The notes beneath the pieces are model-generated. The model saw only the letters and a list, made by a program, of their open reading frames with translations. It ran no database searches and had not been told where the DNA came from. The translations under genes were made by a program, and so were the position numbers. Source: Synergistaceae bacterium UBA5560 (GTDB lineage: Bacteria; Synergistota; Synergistia; Synergistales; Aminiphilaceae). Taken from it: a DNA stretch of 5,806 bases. The DNA lies in NCBI GenBank assembly GCA_002425685.1, contig DIMS01000080.1, positions 7,760-13,565 of the forward strand, read 5' to 3'. This document shows, in pieces, positions 1 through 4,782 of the stretch; position 1 is the first letter of the stretch, and every line of letters starts with the position of its first letter.

Positions 1-14
1 GGAGGCGACAGGAC

Positions 15-464
15 ATGTCGGAAGAGACGAAGGTCGGACAGGGAGGGCTCGTCGAGGATCTGCCCCTCTGGGATGCGTCCGCACTGGCTCCGAACGTGCG
101 GAAACGAATCATCTTCGGCCCCGGGCAGTTCTGGGACGACTACGTGATGCGCCATTTCACCCTGCCCCCGGGGGAGAAAATTCCTCCGCACAGACATGCC
201 TGGGATCACTTCGTGCTCTCCCTCGAGGGACATGGCCGCGTGGTGGTCCAGGGTGAACCGATCGACCTCGCGGCAGGACGGTGGGGACATGTCCCCCCCG
301 ACGTGGAGCACGTCTTCGAGAACCCGGGGAACGAGGACTTCGTGTTCGTCTGCATCGTACCCGCCCACGGAGACCCTCACGCGAAGAAAACCGCCATGCG
401 GGCCGAGCGGGCCGCCCGAAAGGTAGCGAAAAACGGCGCCGAGGAGGGGGCGGGGACACCGTGA
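15..464 (+). CDS. Small single-domain cupin protein
   Basis: This 149-residue protein is probably a cytoplasmic cupin beta-barrel; the substrate cannot be told. Cupin motif 1 lies at about residues 53-73: G53, five residues, then H59-R-H61, followed by D64-H65 and an EGHG turn. Motif 2 lies at about residues 88-103, with PPDVEH ending in H99 and then N103. H59, H61 and H99 fit three metal ligands. The position that usually holds the motif 1 Glu appears to be F66, with H65 beside it, so the metal site may be atypical. The C-terminal 30 residues are charged and rich in Ala/Arg/Lys, and probably lie outside the barrel. The ATG has a GGAGG at 1-5, nine bases upstream. The stop overlaps the start of the aminotransferase gene, which implies translational coupling. 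The gene could be an enzyme of amino-acid or sugar metabolism or a small-molecule sensor. The fold call is firm; the function is not. Confidence 0.85.
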   Translation: MSEETKVGQGGLVEDLPLWDASALAPNVRKRIIFGPGQFWDDYVMRHFTLPPGEKIPPHRHAWDHFVLSLEGHGRVVVQGEPIDLAAGRWGHVPPDVEHVFENPGNEDFVFVCIVPAHGDPHAKKTAMRAERAARKVAKNGAEEGAGTP

Positions 465-1621
465 GCCTGGAACGACACGTTGCCGTGAAGTTCTCCCGAC
501 TCGAACCCTCGGCGATGATGAAAATGTTCAAGGCCGCAGCGAAACGGACGGGACTCGTCAACCTCACCCTCGGCGAACCGGACGTTCCCACCGATCCGCG
601 CATTGTGGAAGCGGCCCGCCAGGCCGGGCTGGCCGGTGAGACGCATTACGCCCAGAGCCGAGGAAACCTCAGCCTCCGAGAGGCCATCAGCCGCCGTTGG
701 GCAGCTAAATACGGCTTCGTCCAGGATCCGGAGGAGATCCTCGTCACCACCGGCGGCTCCCAGGCGTGCTGGCTCGCCTTTCAGACCTTGCTCGAACCGG
801 GCGACGAAGTTCTTCTGCTCGAACCCTACTTCACCTTCTACGCCCAGCAGGTCCGCTACAATCAGGGCGTCCCCGTGGCAGTCCCCTGCCGGAAGGAGAA
901 CGATTTTCTCCCCCTCGAGGAAGACCTGCGTCGGGCCGTCACCCGCCGAACGAAGGCGCTCGTCGTCAACTCTCCCTGCAACCCTTCGGGGGCCGTCTTC
1001 GACAGGGCGACACTGGAGGGCATCGCCCGCGTCGCCCTGGAACAGGACCTGTGCGTTCTCTCCGACGAACTCTACGAGTCCTACGTTTTTCAGGGAAGTC
1101 ACATCCCCTTCGCCACCCTGCCGGGCATGCGAGAGCGGACTCTCACCATCGGGGGATTCTCCAAATCCTACGCCATGTGCGGCTGGCGGATCGGCTATGC
1201 CATGGGACCGGAAAAACTCCTCAAACCCATGGACCTCCTCGCCATCGTGCAGACCCTTTCGGTGAACAGTATGGTGCAACGCGCCGCCGAATTCGCATTG
1301 AGCGAGGCTCAGGATGCGGAACATGCCATCGTCGATACCTACCGGCGACGAACCCGGTACGCCGCGTCCCTGGCGAGCGAACTGCCCGGCGTCGATGCCG
1401 CACCGCCCAGGGGAGCCTTCTACCTTTTCGCCGACATTTCCGGAACGGGAATGAACGGAGACGCCTTCGCGCTCCGTATGCTGGAGAAAGCCGGTGTCGC
1501 CCTCACCCCGGGCATCGCCTTCGGCGAGACATGCGGTGACTTCATCCGTATCGCCTGCACTGTGGACGAGAAAAAACTGGAGGAAGCCTTCTCGCGCATG
1601 GCAGCGGTTCTCCGCTCCTGA
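461..1621 (+). CDS. Class I/II pyridoxal-phosphate aminotransferase
   Basis: This 386-residue fold-type I aminotransferase of the aspartate/aromatic group moves an amino group between an amino acid and a 2-oxo acid, using PLP in the cytoplasm. The full set of family residues is visible. NSPCNPSG carries N174, SDELYESY carries D202 (pyridine N) and Y205, GGFSKSY carries the Schiff-base lysine K235, MCGWRIGY carries R243, and FIRIAC carries R363, the substrate carboxylate arginine. The length is normal for the family. I chose the GTG at 461 because it overlaps the cupin stop (GTGA), has AGGAGGGGG at 442-450 upstream, and leaves the usual short N-terminus before the LGEPD motif at about residues 37-41. 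The open frame extends upstream to an ATG at 281, but that part lies inside the cupin gene and reads as Arg/Pro-rich shadow sequence. Substrate specificity is not readable. The close neighbour may supply or sense its substrate. Confidence 0.95.
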   Translation: MSLERHVAVKFSRLEPSAMMKMFKAAAKRTGLVNLTLGEPDVPTDPRIVEAARQAGLAGETHYAQSRGNLSLREAISRRWAAKYGFVQDPEEILVTTGGSQACWLAFQTLLEPGDEVLLLEPYFTFYAQQVRYNQGVPVAVPCRKENDFLPLEEDLRRAVTRRTKALVVNSPCNPSGAVFDRATLEGIARVALEQDLCVLSDELYESYVFQGSHIPFATLPGMRERTLTIGGFSKSYAMCGWRIGYAMGPEKLLKPMDLLAIVQTLSVNSMVQRAAEFALSEAQDAEHAIVDTYRRRTRYAASLASELPGVDAAPPRGAFYLFADISGTGMNGDAFALRMLEKAGVALTPGIAFGETCGDFIRIACTVDEKKLEEAFSRMAAVLRS

Positions 1622-1628
1622 TCGACGC

Positions 1629-1642
1629 GCCGGAGAGCCGGC
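1629..1642 (+). terminator. Weak hairpin after the aminotransferase gene
   Basis: GCCGG (1629-1633), loop AGAG and CCGGC (1638-1642) form a 5-bp GC hairpin eight bases after the stop. A pyrimidine-rich stretch follows, but not a clean T run. It may help end the cupin-aminotransferase transcript, but the stem is short and this is a tentative call. Confidence 0.25.
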
Positions 1643-1873
1643 TACTTCCCCTTCTTTCGCCGTGCACCGAACGAGAAGACGCCCAGCCACGCCTCCTCGG
1701 GAGAGAAGCGCGGCCAGAGATGTCCTGCATGCGACGCGGACACCCTCGTCGCAAGGAGTTCCGCCCGTGCCCACGCGCCACGCAAACATCGCTCCGGGGA
1801 AAATGCTCCTTTGCCCCATTGTGAAAAGGCAGGAACACAAGAGAGAGACTCCTTTCCCACACATGCGGGAAAA
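1643..1873. other. Intergenic stretch without a supported gene
   Basis: About 230 bases between the aminotransferase operon and the regulator promoter. I see no convincing gene. A minus-strand open frame (1860 down to 1642, GTG start) has codon-like sequence only in its last third, ending in FGARRKKGK, and lacks a well-placed SD. An inverted repeat TTTCCC (1853-1858) / GGGAAA (1867-1872) with an 8-base spacer abuts the following -35 box and could be an operator. Confidence 0.4.
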
Positions 1874-1902
1874 TTGCACGAATTCGGAGGATCACGTATA
1901 AT
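1874..1902 (+). promoter_or_regulatory. Sigma70-type promoter for the regulator-xdhC unit
   Basis: A -35 box TTGCAC (1874-1879) and a perfect -10 box TATAAT (1897-1902) are separated by 17 bases. This is the best promoter match in the window. Transcription would start near 1909 and give a leader of about 220 nt before the regulator start at 2129. An AT-containing palindrome (1853-1872) lies directly upstream of the -35 box. Confidence 0.75.
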
Positions 1903-1911
1903 GTATGTTCG

Positions 1912-2036
1912 AAGTGATAGAGCCTCCGAGTCGACGTTCCTAACGGCCCAGGCCCACGGGTGTCGACCGATAGGGTTGTCGTGGAAACGCGACCGCCTCC
2001 CGTGCGGAAAGGAGGAAGCCTCCTATGGTGCCCGGT
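1912..2036 (+). ncRNA. Candidate Moco-type riboswitch aptamer in the leader
   Basis: The transcript start is followed by a strongly structured segment. GTCGAC at 1930-1935 can pair with GTCGAC at 1962-1967. GTCGTG (1978-1983), a GAAA tetraloop (1984-1987) and CGCGAC (1988-1993) form a 6-bp hairpin with one G-U pair. Next come GCCTCC (1995-2000), GGAAAGGAGG (2006-2015) and GCCTCC (2018-2023). A further CTCCGA lies at 1925-1930. From memory, this order of CTCCGA, a GNRA-capped stem, GCCTCC, GGAAAGGAG and GCCTCC resembles Moco RNA motif members, which respond to molybdenum or tungsten cofactor. The Moco-insertion gene xdhC downstream fits that role. I could not run a covariance search. The boundaries are approximate, and another structured leader is possible. 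Confidence 0.55.
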
Positions 2037-2120
2037 TCCCCGTGCAATTGTTGTTCGTGTTTCGAAGTCGTTTTTCCTGTGCTCGAGCGTATCGCCGGGT
2101 CAAGCAACCTCACCCGGGAG
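2030..2120 (+). promoter_or_regulatory. Putative expression platform that can hide the SD
   Basis: Two helices compete here. CCGGGT (2095-2100) pairs with ACCCGG (2112-2117) across an 11-base loop. This covers the first bases of the SD GGGAG (2116-2120), eight bases before the ATG at 2129. Alternatively, the same 2094-2100 strand pairs with GCCCGGT (2030-2036), directly after the aptamer-like core, which would free the SD. A switch that controls translation is inferred from these pairings. No intrinsic terminator is evident in the leader. Confidence 0.45.
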
Positions 2121-2128
2121 ATTCGCCC

Positions 2129-2854
2129 ATGAGAGGCCCGTTCGTGCCCCATTCTCTCGACGCAATCGTCGCCGAACAGGATTCCTCCCAGAGAAGCCTC
2201 TATGCCGATCTGGTTCGAGAGCAACCCGGCTATCGTCTTGTCGGAGAAGTCGGTTCCGGTGAAACGCTCCTCTCCTTTCTCGCCGACGAACCTCCGCAGC
2301 TGGTGGTGCTCGACTTCGCCCTTCCCGGCCTGGGAGGACTCGAGGGCTTCCGCAAGGCCCGCAGCGACTATCCCCGGCTGGATTGGGTGGTCCTTGTCCG
2401 TCCGGAAGAGCCCGATGCGATTCGCGGCGCAATCTGTCTGGGTGCTTTCGACTGCCTCATCCGCCCCTTTCTTTCCTCCCGTCTCCGGGCAGCCCTCTCG
2501 GCATACCGCACGTTCCATCGAGAACTGGTGACCCGCCGTACTCCCTGGCGGCAGGACGAACTGGATCACCTGGTAGGGCTGAAACGAGGCGCCATTCCTC
2601 CTGACTCGAGCGTGTTTCCCAAGGGAATTCAAAATCGCATCCTCGAGAAAGTCAAACGACTCCTCCGGGACGCCCCAGGGGGGCTCTCCGCCTCCGAAGC
2701 GGCGGAACATCTCGGCATGGGGCGCTCCACGACCCGGCGCTACCTCGAGTATCTCGCCGAGACATCCCAGGTGACCATCGATTTCGATGTAGCACCCGTG
2801 GGCAGGCCTTCGAAACGGTACGTGGCCCTCTCGGGAACAGCACAACGACATTGA
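2129..2854 (+). CDS. CitB/DcuR-type response regulator with altered receiver
   Basis: This 241-residue cytoplasmic DNA-binding protein has a receiver at about residues 11-125 and a C-terminal helix-turn-helix at about 186-232. The HTH matches the citrate/malate regulator group: LSASEAAEHLGMGRSTTRRYLEYL followed by VGRPSKRY. The phosphoacceptor is likely D62 in VVLDFALPG, and E16 and D18 of the acidic pocket are present with Q17 between them. The usual switch Thr/Ser after beta-4 is Val/Arg (V90-R91), and the invariant Lys before PF is R112 in LIRPF, so classical phosphotransfer signalling is doubtful. I chose the ATG at 2129 because it has GGGAG at 2116-2120 and fits the receiver start. In-frame starts further upstream, such as the ATG at 1901, fall on the promoter. 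No histidine kinase is adjacent. The family often regulates di/tricarboxylate use; here xdhC is the nearer candidate target. Confidence 0.85.
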   Translation: MRGPFVPHSLDAIVAEQDSSQRSLYADLVREQPGYRLVGEVGSGETLLSFLADEPPQLVVLDFALPGLGGLEGFRKARSDYPRLDWVVLVRPEEPDAIRGAICLGAFDCLIRPFLSSRLRAALSAYRTFHRELVTRRTPWRQDELDHLVGLKRGAIPPDSSVFPKGIQNRILEKVKRLLRDAPGGLSASEAAEHLGMGRSTTRRYLEYLAETSQVTIDFDVAPVGRPSKRYVALSGTAQRH

Positions 2855-2899
2855 AACACTGTCACCGCGCCATCCGAAACGCCGGAGAAACATACCATC

Positions 2900-2929
2900 C
2901 CTTTGCGACGGCACACGCCGCAGCAAAGG
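2900..2929 (+). promoter_or_regulatory. 30-base interrupted inverted repeat before xdhC
   Basis: CCTTTGC (2900-2906) pairs with GCAAAGG (2923-2929). Inside, CGGC (2909-2912) pairs with GCCG (2917-2920) around an ACAC loop, leaving a GA/CA internal loop. No T run follows on either strand, so it is not a standard terminator. It could be a dyad operator for the neighbouring regulator or an mRNA-processing or stabilising hairpin between the two cistrons. Confidence 0.5.
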
Positions 2930-2975
2930 ACAATTCAGAGACGTTCATTCGACTCGAAGGGAGCGGAGAGTGCCG

Positions 2976-3812
2976 ATGAATCAGGCAATTCTCGAACAGA
3001 TCATGAAAGACCTCGCCAAGGGAGTTCCGGGAGTTCTGTGCACCGTGGTCGACGTGGAGGGCTCCACACCGCGAAATGTGGGCGCCTCCATGTGGGTGCG
3101 CCCCGACGGAGGCATCTCCGGCACCGTGGGCGGAGGCGTCTTCGAACACCACACCATTCGAGAGGCATTGGCATTGCTGGATTCCGAAAGAGATCACGCC
3201 CTTTACAAGGAAGGGCTTCACTGCGATGGATCGGATCCGAACAGCGCCGCATGTGGCGGTGATATCTCCGTCTTTCTGGAAGTCGTCGGTCGGGAACGGG
3301 AGCTCGTGATCTTCGGCGCGGGACACGTGGGCAAAGCCCTTGCCCAGGCAGGACAGTTCGCTGGATTTCGTGTCTCCGTCTGGGACGAGCGGGAGGAATT
3401 CGCCAACGCCGAAAACATCCCCTGGGGCACCACCATCGCCTGCCCCCTGGAGGAAATTTTCGACAGAGGGCTGAAGCTGCACGGACGAAGTTTCGTCGTC
3501 ATCGCCACCAGAGGACACGCCCTCGACTCGGAGGTGGTAAAGACCATCGAACACTGCGACGCCGCCTACGTGGGCATGATCGGCTCCATGCGCAAGATCG
3601 CCTTCGTCCGGAAACGCCTCCTCGACGAAGGAGTCTCGGAAGCACACCTGAACCGTATCTACCAACCCGTCGGCCTTCCCATCCGGGCGGAGACACCCGA
3701 AGAGATCGCCATCTCCGTGGTGGCGGAACTCATTGCGGTACTCCGCAAGGGAGATCTGTCCTCCCTCAGGAAGGGACTCAACGGAGGCAACACACCGACA
3801 ACGCGGGAATGA
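2976..3812 (+). CDS. xdhC: XdhC/CoxI-family molybdenum cofactor chaperone
   Basis: This 278-residue protein of the XdhC/CoxI family binds Moco and promotes its sulfuration and insertion into xanthine-dehydrogenase-type molybdenum hydroxylases in the cytoplasm. The N-terminal XdhC_CoxI domain shows GSTPR (29-33), the glycine-rich SGTVGGGVFE (48-57) and the conserved AACGG with C93. The C-terminal Rossmann-like half begins with VIFGAGHVGK (111-120) and carries ATRGHALD (177-184), YVGMIGSMRK (198-207), PVGLPI (231-236) and TPEEIAISVVAELIA (240-254). The length is typical. The ATG at 2976 has GGAG at 2965-2968 with 7-base spacing, and a GTG two codons earlier (2970) overlaps the SD region. The gene follows the regulator by 121 bases without a clear terminator or own promoter, so it probably shares the riboswitch-like leader transcript. 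No molybdenum hydroxylase gene is in view. Alternative family roles include selenium-dependent hydroxylase maturation. Confidence 0.93.
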   Translation: MNQAILEQIMKDLAKGVPGVLCTVVDVEGSTPRNVGASMWVRPDGGISGTVGGGVFEHHTIREALALLDSERDHALYKEGLHCDGSDPNSAACGGDISVFLEVVGRERELVIFGAGHVGKALAQAGQFAGFRVSVWDEREEFANAENIPWGTTIACPLEEIFDRGLKLHGRSFVVIATRGHALDSEVVKTIEHCDAAYVGMIGSMRKIAFVRKRLLDEGVSEAHLNRIYQPVGLPIRAETPEEIAISVVAELIAVLRKGDLSSLRKGLNGGNTPTTRE

Positions 3813-3839
3813 ACCGAGAGCGCGGAGTACCCCATGGAA

Positions 3840-3856
3840 TCGACAAAGACTGTCGA
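3840..3856 (+). repeat. Perfect 6-bp hairpin downstream of xdhC
   Basis: TCGACA (3840-3845), loop AAGAC and TGTCGA (3851-3856) lie 27 bases after the xdhC stop. There is no T tract after it, so it may protect the mRNA 3' end or be incidental rather than a true terminator. Confidence 0.3.
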
Positions 3857-3889
3857 AAACACCTGCCCTTTCTCGAAGAAAATGCGGAG

Positions 3890-3917
3890 TTGCATTCTTC
3901 TCTGTAATACGTATTAT
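3890..3917 (+). promoter_or_regulatory. Putative promoter upstream of the 13-codon ORF
   Basis: TTGCAT (3890-3895) and TATTAT (3912-3917) are separated by 16 bases in a locally AT-rich segment, and the start would be near 3924. The downstream SD and small ORF fit this start. Confidence 0.45.
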
Positions 3918-3956
3918 GAAAATTAGTTTCTCTCCATAAGGAAGGAGGAGAGCTGT

Positions 3957-3998
3957 ATGTTTCATTCGGGTCCATACGTGCGACATCCGACTCCGTAA
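3957..3998 (+). CDS. Possible 13-residue leader peptide
   Basis: An ATG with an almost ideal SD (AAGGAGG at 3942-3948, eight bases upstream) opens a 13-codon frame, MFHSGPYVRHPTP, ending in TAA. It sits about 30 bases after a plausible promoter start and about 50 bases before a chain of competing hairpins and a T7 tract. That layout is typical of attenuator leaders. The peptide has three prolines, the last one directly before the stop, and two histidines. A proline before the stop recalls TnaC, whose terminal Pro is important for stalling, but there is no other similarity and this is only a hint. It could equally be an untranslated or chance ORF. The strength of the SD is the main argument for translation. 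Confidence 0.4.
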   Translation: MFHSGPYVRHPTP

Positions 3999-4045
3999 CA
4001 CATTCCGCTTTCTCCCGCCTTCGAAACCCGGATACACGTAAAAAA

Positions 4046-4118
4046 TCGCCTGAGCGTCCTTCTTGAAAGGCGAATGTGGGGATTCGCCTCGCGGAAAGAG
4101 GGAAAGGCGTGTTTTTTT
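4046..4118 (+). promoter_or_regulatory. Attenuator-like chain of competing hairpins
   Basis: Four related segments alternate. Element 1 is TCGCCT (4046-4051), element 2 AGGCGAAT (4068-4075), element 3 ATTCGCCT (4082-4089) and element 4 AGGCG (4105-4109). Elements 1:2 can form 6 bp, 2:3 a perfect 8-bp stem with loop GTGGGG, and 3:4 a 5-bp stem followed by TG and seven Ts. Pairing 2:3 excludes both 1:2 and 3:4, as in classical attenuators. The 3:4 stem is short, so the terminator would be weak. Confidence 0.45.
4085..4118 (+). terminator. Candidate intrinsic terminator with T7 tract
   Basis: CGCCT (4085-4089) pairs with AGGCG (4105-4109) across 15 bases, and T7 follows at 4112-4118. A second option is AAGGC (4104-4108) with GCCTT (4119-4123), which would enclose the T tract and not terminate. 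It lies directly before the -35 box of the next promoter and could insulate the hnd operon from upstream transcription. Confidence 0.35.
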
Positions 4119-4121
4119 GCC

Positions 4122-4150
4122 TTGACTAGGGAATTTTTTCACGATATGGT
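4122..4150 (+). promoter_or_regulatory. Sigma70-type promoter of the hnd operon
   Basis: TTGACT (4122-4127) and TATGGT (4145-4150) have exact 17-base spacing. Transcription would start near 4157 and give a leader of about 125 nt before the hndA start. The -35 box begins three bases after the T7 tract. Confidence 0.65.
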
Positions 4151-4175
4151 GTATGCAGGGGATTGCAGGGCCGGT

Positions 4176-4204
4176 TCCGACATCTTTCCTTCGAAAGTGT
4201 CGGA
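4176..4204 (+). promoter_or_regulatory. Stable 12-bp hairpin in the hnd leader
   Basis: TCCGACA (4176-4182) pairs with TGTCGGA (4198-4204). Stacked inside it, CTTTC (4184-4188) pairs with GAAAG (4193-4197) around a CTTC loop, and a single T (4183) is bulged. It starts about 20 nt from the predicted 5' end, and no T run follows. It may stabilise the mRNA, bind a regulator as DNA or RNA, or be part of a leader element. Confidence 0.5.
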
Positions 4205-4280
4205 GCAGTGGACGTATATCGTCGCAAGGGGCCCGGGCGGAAATCATCCACTCCCTATTGAAGAAAAAGGAGGCCATGCA

Positions 4281-4766
4281 ATGTGCACATGCTCTGTCAA
4301 GGAGGATCCGCGCTTCACTGAACTTGCGGATTTCATCGCCTCACTTCCGGATCGGAAGGGCGAACTCATCACCGTCCTCCACAAGGCCCAGGGGATTTTC
4401 GGCTATCTCCCCCGGGAGGTTCAGGAATTCGTGGCGGAACACATGGAACTCTCCCTCGCGAAAGTCTACGGCGTCGTCAAGTTCTACTCCTTCTTCACCA
4501 TGACGCCCAAGGGACGTTTTCCCATTTCTGTCTGCATGGGAACCGCCTGCTACGTCCGAGGCGCCGAGGATGTCGTGGCGGAACTGTCCAAGCAGTTGCA
4601 TATTTCCGTCGGGGAAGTGACGGAGGATGGAAAGTTCTCCCTGGACACACTCCGCTGCGTGGGGGCCTGCGGTCTGGCTCCGGTGGTCATCGTGGGGGAA
4701 AAGGTGTACGGGCGGGTCGTGCCCAAGGACATCGAGGGCATACTCGCCGAGTACGCCCAAGCCTGA
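4281..4766 (+). CDS. hndA: NuoE-like [2Fe-2S] subunit (HndA type)
   Basis: This 161-residue thioredoxin-like [2Fe-2S] protein is the NuoE/HndA homologue of soluble NAD(P)-linked hydrogenases and formate dehydrogenases. It passes electrons to or from the flavin subunit. The N-terminal helical part contains the typical LHKAQGIFGYLP (33-44) and VYGVVKFYSFF (62-72). The cluster cysteines are C85 and C90 in CMGTACYVRGA, and C126 and C130 in CVGACGLAP. The length is normal. I chose the ATG at 4281 because AAGGAGG (4267-4273) precedes it by seven bases. An ATG at 4276 is out of frame, and an in-frame extension back to 4074 would run through the promoter and hairpin. Extra cysteines C2 and C4 at the N-terminus are unusual and may be incidental. 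hndB follows after 16 bases with its own strong SD. Confidence 0.95.
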   Translation: MCTCSVKEDPRFTELADFIASLPDRKGELITVLHKAQGIFGYLPREVQEFVAEHMELSLAKVYGVVKFYSFFTMTPKGRFPISVCMGTACYVRGAEDVVAELSKQLHISVGEVTEDGKFSLDTLRCVGACGLAPVVIVGEKVYGRVVPKDIEGILAEYAQA

Positions 4767-4782
4767 TCCGGAGGTGAACATC

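Noticed and set aside
281..460. Upstream extension of the aminotransferase to an ATG at 281
   Set aside because: The extension overlaps the cupin gene and gives Arg/Pro-rich sequence unlike any aminotransferase N-terminus. The GTG at 461 fits coupling and family length.
377..1879. 500-codon open frame on the minus strand across the aminotransferase gene
   Set aside because: It is antisense to a clear aminotransferase with all catalytic residues. The translation shows no family motifs, and such frames are common opposite high-GC genes.
2061..2075. Intrinsic terminator in the leader at the T5 run (2071-2075)
   Set aside because: I found no stable stem directly before the T5 run, so the leader more likely acts on translation.
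1811..2128. N-terminal extension of the response regulator through the leader
   Set aside because: The frame is open, but it crosses the -10 box and the structured leader, and receiver similarity begins only after 2129, where an SD is present.
2862..4277. 471-codon minus-strand open frame across xdhC and the hnd upstream region
   Set aside because: It lies antisense to a well-supported xdhC and runs through promoters and hairpins. It has no recognisable domain or good SD.
4074..4280. 69-residue N-terminal extension of hndA
   Set aside because: It would translate through the -35/-10 promoter, the T7 tract and the 12-bp hairpin. The SD at 4267-4273 clearly serves the ATG at 4281.
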